A stretch of DNA of 64,000 nt from Arthrobacter sp. B1805 (GTDB lineage: Bacteria > Actinomycetota > Actinomycetes > Actinomycetales > Micrococcaceae), in contig NZ_PJIQ01000002.1 in the NCBI RefSeq assembly GCF_002929745.1, positions 186,001-250,000 of the forward strand, in the 5' to 3' direction. How positions within the stretch are numbered: position 1 is the stretch's first letter; each line of letters starts with the position of its first letter. Below, in pieces: positions 44,222-51,918 of the stretch. The notes beneath the pieces were generated by a model. It was given only the letters and a program-made list of their open reading frames with translations, was not told the DNA's origin and did no database searches. The translations under genes were made by a program, and so were the position numbers.

Positions 44222-44239
44222 TACAACCACATGGTTGTA
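44222..44239 (+). promoter_or_regulatory. ArsR operator overlapping its own start codon
   Basis: TACAACCA and TGGTTGTA form perfect 8-bp arms around two bases. The ATG at 44231 lies inside the dyad, and a possible -10 (TAACGT, 44217-44222) touches its left arm. It should act as an autoregulatory site. Confidence 0.65.
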
Positions 44240-44578
44240 GGACGGGCGAGCGAGGACGAGGTGGACCGCCTTTTCCACGCGCTCGCCGACGCGACACGGC
44301 GGGACATCGTGGCGCGCGTCCTGGTCGCCGAGTATTCGGTATCCGGGCTGGCCGAGCAGTACGACATGAGTTTCGCCGCGGTGCAGAAACACGTGGCCGT
44401 GCTCGAGCGGGCCTCACTCGTTTCGAAGGAGAAGCGCGGACGGGAGCAGATCGTGCGCGGACAGGTCGACGGCGTGCAGCGTGCGCGCCGTCTGCTGGAC
44501 GACTACGAGAGGATCTGGCGGCAGCGGGTCGATCAGATCGCGGACATCCTCGCCGAGGATGCCGAGGATGAGGACTAG
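44231..44578 (+). CDS. ArsR-family transcriptional regulator
   Basis: Winged-helix repressor, 115 aa, of the metal-independent type usually paired with an SRPBCC protein. HTH region: LFHALADATRRDIVARVL, then SVSGLAEQYDMSFAAVQKHVAVLERASLVSKEKRGRE. No metal-binding cysteine motif (no CVC) is present. The start at 44231 lies in an 18-bp dyad and has no ribosome site, so the mRNA may be leaderless. The SRPBCC gene follows after 12 bp. Confidence 0.9.
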   Translation: MVVGRASEDEVDRLFHALADATRRDIVARVLVAEYSVSGLAEQYDMSFAAVQKHVAVLERASLVSKEKRGREQIVRGQVDGVQRARRLLDDYERIWRQRVDQIADILAEDAEDED

Positions 44579-44590
44579 GAGAGCAGCATC

Positions 44591-45088
44591 ATGGCAGTCA
44601 TCAGCACCCAGAAGGACACCGAAGCGCTCAGCTTCAGGCTCGTCGCCGAATTCGACGCCGGGGTGGAGCGCGTGTGGCAGATCTGGGAGGACCCGCGCCA
44701 ACTCGAACGGTGGTGGGGCCCGCCGACATGGCCCGCGACGTTCGACGCCTACGAGTTCGAACCCGGTGGCCGCGCGGCCTATTTCATGACCGGACCCGAC
44801 GGGGAGAAGGCCCGGGGCTGGTGGCGCATCACCGGCATCGAGGCGCCCCATCGCCTGACATTCGACGACGGGTTCGCCGACGAGAAAGGCGACCCCGTGG
44901 CGGAGATGGGGGAGACCCACGCGACGGTGGAGCTGGAGGACCTCGGTGGACGGACACGCATGACCATGACTACCACGTTCGAATCCCTCGAGCAGCTCAA
45001 CCAGATGGTCGAGATGGGCATGGAGGAGGGCCTAACGCTCGCCCTCGGGCAGGTGGACGTCCTGCTCGCCGAGGACGCTCCCGTCTGA
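44591..45088 (+). CDS. SRPBCC (AHSA1-like) domain protein
   Basis: Cytoplasmic helix-grip-fold protein, 165 aa, probably binding a small hydrophobic ligand. Typical features: FDAGVERVWQIWEDPRQLERWWGP, then GGRAAYFMTGPDG, and the C-terminal MEEGLTLALGQVDVLL helix. ArsR/AHSA1 pairs are a common two-gene unit; the ligand is unknown. The start at 44591 follows GGAG. Cotranscribed with the regulator. Confidence 0.9.
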   Translation: MAVISTQKDTEALSFRLVAEFDAGVERVWQIWEDPRQLERWWGPPTWPATFDAYEFEPGGRAAYFMTGPDGEKARGWWRITGIEAPHRLTFDDGFADEKGDPVAEMGETHATVELEDLGGRTRMTMTTTFESLEQLNQMVEMGMEEGLTLALGQVDVLLAEDAPV

Positions 45089-45185
45089 CCGGCCTGCCCC
45101 TGCCGGAGGAGGACTCGACGCCGTCTCTGCCGCCACCGCTTGGCTGACGCGGCCTCACGTGCCAGGGAGGGCCCGACGCACCCGC

Positions 45186-45213
45186 GCCGCCGTCCGGAGA
45201 ACCGGGCGGCGGC
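45186..45213. terminator. Hairpin between SRPBCC and desaturase genes
   Basis: A 12-bp GC stem with one G-T pair and an AGAA loop between convergent genes, in the 180-bp gap. No T-tract. Confidence 0.45.
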
Positions 45214-45268
45214 ACGTGGAGTGGATCGATGTGGCCGCTCGGGCCACGCCGGCAGGAGAGCGTGGATC

Positions 45269-46414
45269 CTAGGCCGTAGCGGTCTTCGGCCGGCGGTTCG
45301 GCAGGGCGAGCTTGAAGATCTTCGCCCAGGTGGAGCCGACCTGCTTGGGCAGGGGGCCTGTGGTGTACGGCAGGTTGTACCGCGAGCAGATGTCACGGAC
45401 CTTCACTGCAACCTCGGCATACCGGTTGGAGGGCAGGTCGGGGAAGCAGTGGTGCTCGATCTGGTGGGACAGGTTGCCGGTCATGAGGTGCATGAACTTG
45501 GAGCCGGAGATGTTGGCGGAACCGATCATCTGCCGCACGTACCAGTCGCCGCGGGTCTCGCCGTCGACCTCCTCCTCCGTGAACGTGTCCGTACCGTCCG
45601 GGAAGTGGCCGCAGAAGATCACGGCATGCGCCCAGAAGTTGCGGATGGCGTTGGCGGCGAGGGTGCCGTAGAGGGCCTGCTTGCCGGAACCGGTCAGCAT
45701 CGCGACGGCGGGAGTGGCCGCGTAGTCCTTCGCGAACTGCTTGAAGGCTTTCTTGCCCAGCGCCTTGAGGTCGCGGTTCATGTCCTCCTTGGACTTGATC
45801 CCCTCCTTGTACTCCGGGATCTCGAGGTCGTACAGGGCGATGCCCCACTCGAAGACCGGCGCCAAGATCGCGTTGTACAGCGGATTGCCGATGTTGAACG
45901 GGCGCCACGGCTGGTCGGGGTCCATGCGGAGCAGGTTGTACCCGATGTCCTTGTCCTTGCCGATGACGTTGGTCCAGCGGTGGTGCAGGTCGTTGTGGGT
46001 GTGCTGCCACGAACGCGCGGGCGTCACGAAGTCCCACTCCCAGGTGGTGGAGTGGATGTCCGGATCGCGCATCCAGTCCCACTGGCCGTGCAGCACGTTG
46101 TGGCCGATCTCCATGTTCTCGAGGATCTTGGCGATGCTCAGCATTGCCGTGCCGGCGAAGAAGGCGGGCTTGTACTTGCTGAACAGGAGCGTGCCGCGGC
46201 CCGCGAACTCGAGGCTGCGCTGCACCTTGATGACGCGGCGGATGTAGGCGGCGTCGGACGCTCCGCGCTTGGCGAGGATCTCGTCACGCACGGCGTCGAG
46301 CTCGCGGCCGAGTTCCTCGACCTGCTCGTCCGTCAGGTGCTTCGCTGCATCGGGACGGACCAGTGGGTGCCCGGATGCCGCAAGGGCGCCGGGGCGGGTC
46401 AGCGTGGTGGTCAT
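45269..46414 (-). CDS. Membrane fatty acid (acyl-CoA) desaturase
   Basis: Introduces a double bond in acyl chains, using a di-iron centre in the membrane. It is 381 aa. The three histidine boxes are intact: GHNVLHGQWDW, WQHTHNDLHHRW and HQIEHHCFPD. The last two and the length fit the DesA3-like delta-9 acyl-CoA desaturase group. The start at 46414 follows AGAGGAG. The electron-donating reductase gene lies 21 bp upstream on the same strand. Confidence 0.93.
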   Translation of the reverse strand: MTTTLTRPGALAASGHPLVRPDAAKHLTDEQVEELGRELDAVRDEILAKRGASDAAYIRRVIKVQRSLEFAGRGTLLFSKYKPAFFAGTAMLSIAKILENMEIGHNVLHGQWDWMRDPDIHSTTWEWDFVTPARSWQHTHNDLHHRWTNVIGKDKDIGYNLLRMDPDQPWRPFNIGNPLYNAILAPVFEWGIALYDLEIPEYKEGIKSKEDMNRDLKALGKKAFKQFAKDYAATPAVAMLTGSGKQALYGTLAANAIRNFWAHAVIFCGHFPDGTDTFTEEEVDGETRGDWYVRQMIGSANISGSKFMHLMTGNLSHQIEHHCFPDLPSNRYAEVAVKVRDICSRYNLPYTTGPLPKQVGSTWAKIFKLALPNRRPKTATA

Positions 46415-46435
46415 GGGGACTCCTCTGGTGGGGGA

Positions 46436-47548
46436 CTAAAGGTCGAGGTTGACCGGCCCGGCGGCTGCCGAGACGCAAGTCTGGATGAGCTGGCCGGGCT
46501 CGTTGTGCAGTTCACCGGTCCGGAGGTCACGGACCTGACCGGACCGCAGCGGGATCAGGCAGCTGTGGCAGATGCCCATGCGGCAGCCGCTGGGCATCAG
46601 GATGCCGGCGTCCTCGCCGATGTCGAGCAGGGGGGTGTCGCCGTCGGCCTGGACCTCGCGGTCGGACTGCTCGAACGTGACGAGGCCTCCGTCATGGCCG
46701 GCGCCGGCGGTGAGGTCCGTGGTGAACCGCTCGATGGTGAGCGTGCCGCTCGGGGCCACCCGTGCGGCTGCTCCTGCTGAGACCTCCGGCACGGTGCGAG
46801 CGGTCTCGAGGGCGGCCTCACGCTCCCACAGCTCCTCCGCGGCGTTCAGGAACCCTTCGGGCCCACACGCGAAAGCGGCACGGGACCGCCAGTCCGGGCA
46901 GAGATCCGCGATGGTCTTCGCCGTGAACTCGAGCCTGCCGCGCGCGCTCGTGAACCAGTGACGCACGGTGAGGTTGGGGAACTGGTCGGCCAGCTCGTCG
47001 AGTTCCTCGCGGAACAGGCTCTTCTCCGGTGTGCTGTTCGAGTTGATGAGCACGACGTCGGCGTCCGGTCGGCGCGGGATGAGCGTGCGGATCATCGACA
47101 TGACCGGGGTGATGCCGCTGCCTGCCGTGAGCATCAGCAGCGACCTCGGGTGCTCGGGCAGGATGAAGTCGCCCTGGGGTGGCGCGAGGAAAAGGATGTC
47201 ACCCGGCTTCGTATCGCGCACGAGTACATGCGAGACGGAACCGGCGTCCTTCACGGTGATGGCGGGATCGTGCCCCGCCGCGTTGCTCAGAGAATAGGAC
47301 CGCCACTGGCGCACGCCGTTCAGCTCGACGCCGATGCGCGCCCACTGCCCGGCCTGGTGCGCATGCCAGCCCTTGCCCGGGCGGAAGTAGATGGTGGCGG
47401 AGTCCTCGGTCTCGCGCACCACGCGGGTCACGACGCCGCGGAGCTGACGGGAGGAGTGCACCGGATCGAAGAGTGACAGGAAGTCTTCCGGCGTGAGCGG
47501 GGTGATGAGCGCGTTTGCTGCTCGCGCCAGCTGTTTGAACCGGATCAT
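46436..47548 (-). CDS. Ferredoxin reductase-type oxidoreductase with C-terminal 2Fe-2S domain
   Basis: Transfers electrons from NAD(P)H through FAD and a plant-type [2Fe-2S] cluster to the desaturase. It is 370 aa. FAD-binding RSYSLSNAA (about 83-91), the NAD-binding part (LLMLTAGSGITPVMSMI), and the cluster motif SGCRMGICHSC with the distant Cys in QTCVSA. The layout matches the Rv3230c partner of mycobacterial DesA3. The ATG at 47548 has no near ribosome site; a TATAGC box lies 9 nt upstream, so the mRNA may be leaderless. Confidence 0.93.
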   Translation of the reverse strand: MIRFKQLARAANALITPLTPEDFLSLFDPVHSSRQLRGVVTRVVRETEDSATIYFRPGKGWHAHQAGQWARIGVELNGVRQWRSYSLSNAAGHDPAITVKDAGSVSHVLVRDTKPGDILFLAPPQGDFILPEHPRSLLMLTAGSGITPVMSMIRTLIPRRPDADVVLINSNSTPEKSLFREELDELADQFPNLTVRHWFTSARGRLEFTAKTIADLCPDWRSRAAFACGPEGFLNAAEELWEREAALETARTVPEVSAGAAARVAPSGTLTIERFTTDLTAGAGHDGGLVTFEQSDREVQADGDTPLLDIGEDAGILMPSGCRMGICHSCLIPLRSGQVRDLRTGELHNEPGQLIQTCVSAAAGPVNLDL

Positions 47549-47557
47549 TGGCTTAAC

Positions 47558-47563
47558 GCTATA
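47558..47563 (-). promoter_or_regulatory. Candidate -10 of the reductase-desaturase operon
   Basis: TATAGC on the minus strand lies 9 nt before the ATG at 47548, in an AT-richer 96-bp divergent region shared with the PucR-type gene. Confidence 0.35.
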
Positions 47564-47644
47564 ACCTCTCCCGCTAAATTTCTTCGCTTACGACATACAG
47601 TTGGTGGAGCAGAATTATCTTGACGTGATAGACGGGAGGGGAAT

Positions 47645-48841
47645 ATGGATCCGGCCAAGGCAGCACTTGCTCCACCCGAACCGCCCTGGCTCGCGCTGCC
47701 GCCCGATGTCAGCGACAAGCTGCGCCCCCTGACTCCGGACCTCGTCGAGGCGATCATCCAGACCGTTCCCCAGCTGGTTCCTGCCTACGCCCGGCCGATC
47801 GAAGGCGATTTCGGGCGGGGACTGCGCCTGGGAGTGGCCGTCGCCCTCGAGCGGTTCCTCGACCTGCCGGGTACGAGGCTGCCCGCCCTGTCCGACCAGA
47901 GCCGCCAGCTGGTGGCAGGCCTCGGCCGGGGTGAGTTCCGCCAGGGACGCAGCATGGATTCGCTGCTCGGCGCGTACCGGATGGGCGCGCGGGTGACCTT
48001 CCGCGAGATGTCCCGGCGGTCGATGGAGATGGGTCTCGGCTCCGCGGTCGTGGTGAACCTCGGCGAATCGATCATGGCGTACATCGACGAACTCTCCGCG
48101 GTCAGCGCCGAGGCGTACGCCTTCGAGCAGTCCGACCACGCCGGGGCGGTCGACCGCCGTCGGGCCGAACTGCTGGAACTGCTGCTGCTCGGGAGAGCGG
48201 ACGAGACAGCGCTGCGTCAGGCCGCGTCACTCGCGGACTGGGCCGTGCCCGCACAGCTCGCTGTCGTGACCCTGCCGCTGAACCGCGCCCAGGGGTTGCG
48301 GCAGCGCCTCGTACGCGGCGCGATCGTCATCGAGCGCGAGACCGACGTCGTCGCCCTCGTCCCGGATCGCGGGCCGGCCACGCGGACGGAACTCGACCGC
48401 GTGCTGGCCGGCAGGAGCGCGGCGATCGGCCCCACCGGCGGATTGAGGCAGGTCGCGCAGTCGCTGCGCCTGGCCGTCCTGGCGGCGTCGATGCTCCCGC
48501 CTCGCGAGGGCGACGACGATCCGCCCGTCTGGGCGGACGAACACCTCACGGAAGTGGTGCTGGCCGCGGAGCCCTCGGCCACCGCGGAGCTCGCCCACCG
48601 CCGCCTGGCCCCACTCGACGGTCTCGCCGACGGCCAGCGCGAGAAGCTCGAGGAGACGCTGCTCGCCTGGCTGCGGCACTGGGGGCAGCGGGCGCCGATC
48701 GCGGAGGAGCTCGGCATCCACGCGCAGACCGTCGGTTACCGCGTCCTGCAGCTGCGCGAACTCTTCGGGGACGAGCTGAAGGATCCGAAGGTGCGCTTCG
48801 AGCTCGAGATCGCCCTCCGGAGCCGCAGGGCTTCAGCCTAG
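47645..48841 (+). CDS. PucR/CdaR-type transcriptional regulator
   Basis: Putative regulator, 398 aa. The N-terminal part (about 30-165) is helical and ligand-sensing-like (RQGRSMDSLLGAYRMGARVTF). The middle is a GGDEF-like degenerate domain (about 195-290). The C-terminal PucR HTH (about 325-395) has LLAWLRHWGQRAPIAEELGIHAQTVGYRVLQLRELFG. It is divergent from the desaturase operon and may control it. The start at 47645 follows GGGAGGGG. Its TAG overlaps the alkA TAG on the other strand in a CTAG. Confidence 0.88.
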   Translation: MDPAKAALAPPEPPWLALPPDVSDKLRPLTPDLVEAIIQTVPQLVPAYARPIEGDFGRGLRLGVAVALERFLDLPGTRLPALSDQSRQLVAGLGRGEFRQGRSMDSLLGAYRMGARVTFREMSRRSMEMGLGSAVVVNLGESIMAYIDELSAVSAEAYAFEQSDHAGAVDRRRAELLELLLLGRADETALRQAASLADWAVPAQLAVVTLPLNRAQGLRQRLVRGAIVIERETDVVALVPDRGPATRTELDRVLAGRSAAIGPTGGLRQVAQSLRLAVLAASMLPPREGDDDPPVWADEHLTEVVLAAEPSATAELAHRRLAPLDGLADGQREKLEETLLAWLRHWGQRAPIAEELGIHAQTVGYRVLQLRELFGDELKDPKVRFELEIALRSRRASA

Positions 48842-49701
48842 GGCGCGCTGTAGGTCGCCGACGTCCAGAGATGGAAGAGGGCGTAGGCGCGATACGGGCG
48901 CCAGGACTCGGACAGCGTTCCGGCATCGCGGATGCTCGGATTGCCCATGGCCCGGCGCGCTACGAGGTCGCCCGGAGTGAAGGCGTCCGGATCCCGCAGG
49001 ACCCGCACCGCGAGGTAGTCCGCGGACCACGGACCGATACCCGGAATGGCGAGCAACGCCCTGCGGAGCGCCACAGGATCGGCCTCGGGATCGAGAACCA
49101 GCCCGTCGACGACGGCGCGGGCGACGTTCTGCACGGTCGCGGCGCGCGTCCGGGTGACACCGACGGCACTGCGCAGGTCCTCCTGCGGAGCGTCGGCGAG
49201 CGCCCGGGGCGTCGGGAACACGGTGAGGCCGGAGGCCGACGGCGAGCCGTACGCAGCCGCGAGTCTCCCGCCGAACGTGCTGCCCGCGGCGATGGACACC
49301 TGTTGCCCGAGGACGGTCATGATCGCGGCCTCGAAGGGCTCCGGGTAGCCCACCGCGCGGAGCCCCGGGCGCTCGCGGACCAGGGGTCCGAGGAGCGGGT
49401 CGGCGTCGAAGGCCCGGGCTACGGCCCCGGTATCGGTATCGAGGTCCAGCCACGTGCGGGTGGTGCGCACGAGGTGGGTGAACTCGCCGTCGTCCTCCGT
49501 GTCCGCCGTGAGCTGGACGTCGTCGGACCGTATGGTGACCGTGACCCGGCGTGGACCGCCCGGCGTCGAGAGCAGGCGTGTGTGCACCCGCGCGGCGCGA
49601 TCCGTGAGCTCACAGCCGGGAATGGCGTGGTTGGCGAGGATCGCGGCCATCGGCCCCGGGTCGAGGGCGCCGTTCGGGCGGAGGACCGCGGACCGGCTCA
49701 C
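48838..49701 (-). CDS. DNA-3-methyladenine glycosylase II (AlkA-type)
   Basis: Removes alkylated bases. It is 287 aa: an N-terminal AlkA-N-like beta region (about 1-105) and an HhH-GPD domain with EAAIMTVLGQQVSIAAG, the hairpin IPGIGPWSADYLAV, and catalytic Asp in PDAFTPGDL. The Ada-type N-terminal domains often fused to AlkA in actinobacteria are absent. It starts at GTG 49701, whose GTGA overlaps the SDR stop. It shares a CTAG stop site with the convergent PucR-type gene. Confidence 0.9.
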   Translation of the reverse strand: MSRSAVLRPNGALDPGPMAAILANHAIPGCELTDRAARVHTRLLSTPGGPRRVTVTIRSDDVQLTADTEDDGEFTHLVRTTRTWLDLDTDTGAVARAFDADPLLGPLVRERPGLRAVGYPEPFEAAIMTVLGQQVSIAAGSTFGGRLAAAYGSPSASGLTVFPTPRALADAPQEDLRSAVGVTRTRAATVQNVARAVVDGLVLDPEADPVALRRALLAIPGIGPWSADYLAVRVLRDPDAFTPGDLVARRAMGNPSIRDAGTLSESWRPYRAYALFHLWTSATYSAP

Positions 49702-50498
49702 GGAAGGATGGCGTCCACGTATCCGCCGTCCACACGCACGGCTGCTCCGGTGGTGGCCGATGCCAGCGGTGAGGCGAGGTAGGTCACCATGTTGGCGATC
49801 TCCGTGGGCTCGATGAGGCGCTCGAGCAGCGACTGGGGGCGGTGGTCCTTCATGAACTGCCGCTGGGCGTCCTCCCACTCGAGGTCCTTGTCGACGAGCT
49901 GGTACACGAAGTCCTCCACGCCGCCGGTGTGCGTGGGGCCCGCGATGATCGAGTTGACCGTCACGCCCGTGCCCTTGGCCTCCTTGGCGAATCCCCGGGA
50001 TACGGCGAGCAGCGCGGTCTTCGAGACGCCGTAGTGGATCATCTCGGTGGGGATGACGACGGCGGAATCACTCGCGATGTACTGGACGCGGCCCCAGCCG
50101 GCACCCACCATGCCGGGCAGGTAGGAGCGCGTGAGACGGACGGCGGTCAGCACATTGACCTCGAAGTAGCGGCGCCACTCGGCGTCGTCGATCTCCAGGG
50201 CCGGCTGCGCACCGAAGATGCCGAGGTTGTTGATCAGGATGTCGACGGCGGGCAGGACGGCCAGGGCCTTCGCGACGCCGTCGTCCCGGGTGACGTCGGC
50301 GGCGACGGCCACGAGATCGGCGTCGGGCAGGTCCGCACGGATCGCCTCCATCGCGCGGGCGACGCTGCGGTTGCTGCGACCGTTCACGCCGACGCGCGCG
50401 CCCGCCGCCGCAAGGCCCGCCGCGATGGCCAGTCCGATGCCCTGCGTCGAACCTGTGACGAGCGCCGTCTTGCCGCTGAGGTCGATTGACAATGCCAT
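49698..50498 (-). CDS. SDR family NAD(P)-dependent oxidoreductase
   Basis: Classical short-chain dehydrogenase, 266 aa. Cofactor motif TGSTQGIG (15-22), NNLGIFG (a variant of NNAG), catalytic Ser in IASDSAV and Tyr-x3-Lys in HYGVSK, C-terminal AAVRVDGGYVDAILP. Substrate unknown. The start at 50498 follows AGGAG. It is first in a pair with alkA (4-nt overlap), a functionally odd combination that may only reflect cotranscription. Confidence 0.92.
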   Translation of the reverse strand: MALSIDLSGKTALVTGSTQGIGLAIAAGLAAAGARVGVNGRSNRSVARAMEAIRADLPDADLVAVAADVTRDDGVAKALAVLPAVDILINNLGIFGAQPALEIDDAEWRRYFEVNVLTAVRLTRSYLPGMVGAGWGRVQYIASDSAVVIPTEMIHYGVSKTALLAVSRGFAKEAKGTGVTVNSIIAGPTHTGGVEDFVYQLVDKDLEWEDAQRQFMKDHRPQSLLERLIEPTEIANMVTYLASPLASATTGAAVRVDGGYVDAILP

Positions 50499-50683
50499 GG
50501 GAGCTCCTGAGACGTTCGGGAAGGGGGCAGGTATCAACCCTACGACGCGCGGCCCACCGCTCCCCGGGGGCGCGATCCACTGGAGCGGCGCATACCGCCA
50601 CGACGTAGCCCTTCTACGCCTCCGCGTCACAAAGCGGTAGGGAGGAACGGGGTTGCGCATGCTGGCAAAAAGAGTCGGCCGAA

Positions 50684-50707
50684 CCGGGTATATTGCTCCC
50701 GGTATAT
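50684..50707 (+). repeat. 10-bp direct repeat in the DUF4193 promoter region
   Basis: CCGGGTATAT (50684) and CCCGGTATAT (50698) are 9/10 identical and 14 bp apart, about 80-100 nt before the DUF4193 start. It could be a tandem binding site or overlapping -10 elements. Confidence 0.4.
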
Positions 50708-50783
50708 GGAATACTTCCGCCTCTTCCGAGGTTGAGAGTGGCATCTGGGCGTCATTCCCGCCCATAGAAGGAGATCTACCCCC

Positions 50784-51089
50784 ATGGCAACCGACTACGA
50801 CGAGCCACGCGTTCGCCCGGAAGACCAGCCGGCCAACGAGTCACTCGAGGCTATCCAGGCACAGCGCAGCGCGACCACGCAGACCGCGCTGATCGATGTC
50901 GAGGACGGCGAAACCGCTGAAGGCATCGACCTCCCCGGGGCCGACCTCTCCCACGAGGAACTCCTCATTCAGGTCATCCCCCAGCAGGAGGACGAGTTCA
51001 CCTGCATGTCCTGTTTCCTGGTGCACCACCGCAGCCAGCTTGCGCGCGAGAAGAACGGCGACAAGTTCTGCACGGAGTGCGAGGGCTGA
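50784..51089 (+). CDS. DUF4193 family protein with zinc-ribbon-like C-terminus
   Basis: Small cytoplasmic protein, 101 aa, conserved in actinobacteria, function unknown. An acidic N-terminal half (MATDYDEPRVRPEDQP...) is followed by FTCMSCFLVHHRSQLA and FCTECEG, whose four cysteines (CxxC x about 20 CxxC) should bind zinc. The ATG at 50784 follows AAGGAG. Monocistronic, with a hairpin at 51111. Confidence 0.92.
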   Translation: MATDYDEPRVRPEDQPANESLEAIQAQRSATTQTALIDVEDGETAEGIDLPGADLSHEELLIQVIPQQEDEFTCMSCFLVHHRSQLAREKNGDKFCTECEG

Positions 51090-51110
51090 CAGCGCGTCCG
51101 GACGTACCCG

Positions 51111-51136
51111 AGCCCCTGGTCCGATGGCCGGGGGCT
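51111..51136 (+). terminator. Hairpin after the DUF4193 gene
   Basis: A 9-bp stem with one T-G pair (AGCCCCTGG with CCGGGGGCT) and 8-nt loop, followed by CTGTCC. Confidence 0.55.
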
Positions 51137-51188
51137 CTGTCCGTTAACCGCGGGAGTCAGGGCTGATCCAGCACCGGCCCGATCGCAG

Positions 51189-51194
51189 TACGGT
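51189..51194 (+). promoter_or_regulatory. Candidate -10 box of a leaderless mRNA
   Basis: TACGGT ends 6 nt before the ATG at 51201. No ribosome site. Confidence 0.45.
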
Positions 51195-51200
51195 GGTGCC

Positions 51201-51842
51201 ATGGAGTCCTCACACGTCATCGTCCTGCCCGGAGGCGGCTACACCATGCTGTCGGACAACGAGGGGGAGGTCGTCGCCGAGCGGCTGCGCTCCTTCGGCC
51301 TGTCGGCCGGCGTCTTCTCCTACCCCGTGCAGACGAGGCATCCCGGACCGGTCGACGCCGTACGCGCGGAGGTCCGGCGTGCCCGCTCCGCCGGCGTCGA
51401 ACGTCTCGCACTGCTCGGGTTCTCCGCCGGCGGGCACCTCGCCGGGCACGCGGCGCTCGCGAGCCGCGAGCACGACGACGAACGCGTGGACGCCGCCGTC
51501 CTCTGCTACCCGGTCGTCTCAATGCAGCTGGCGACGCACCGGGGCTCGCAGGACGAGTTGATCGGGCCCGACGCCGATGGCCGGCTCCGTGCGGCGACGT
51601 CACTGGATCGCCTCGTCACCCCTGATGCCCCACCGTTCTTCGTCTGGCACACGGCGGAGGACGAGGCCGTGCCCGTCGAGCACGCGTACCTGCTCGGCCA
51701 GGCGCTGGCCGCCCATGCGGTCCCGCATGCCCTGCACGTCTTCGCGGAGGGAGAGCACGGCCTCGGGCTGGCGGAGGGCAGCGGCGCAGCCGAGCAGTGG
51801 AGCCGCCTGGCGGCCGAGTGGCTCCAGGCCCAGGGTTGGTGA
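51201..51842 (+). CDS. Alpha/beta hydrolase (esterase/BD-FAE-like)
   Basis: Small cytoplasmic hydrolase, 213 aa. Oxyanion-hole segment VLPGGGYTML, nucleophile elbow LLGFSAGGHLAG, acid in HTAEDEAVPVEHA, His in EGEHGLGLA. The fold resembles acetyl-xylan esterase or dienelactone hydrolase-like proteins; the substrate is unknown. Leaderless-type start at 51201. The AEC permease follows after 76 bp on the same strand and may be cotranscribed. Confidence 0.88.
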   Translation: MESSHVIVLPGGGYTMLSDNEGEVVAERLRSFGLSAGVFSYPVQTRHPGPVDAVRAEVRRARSAGVERLALLGFSAGGHLAGHAALASREHDDERVDAAVLCYPVVSMQLATHRGSQDELIGPDADGRLRAATSLDRLVTPDAPPFFVWHTAEDEAVPVEHAYLLGQALAAHAVPHALHVFAEGEHGLGLAEGSGAAEQWSRLAAEWLQAQGW

Positions 51843-51918
51843 CCGGTCCGACCGTGAGCGGAGCGTCCTCTCGGGGCTGGACGCTCGCCGCCCGGACCCA
51901 CCCGCTGCCACCAGCACG

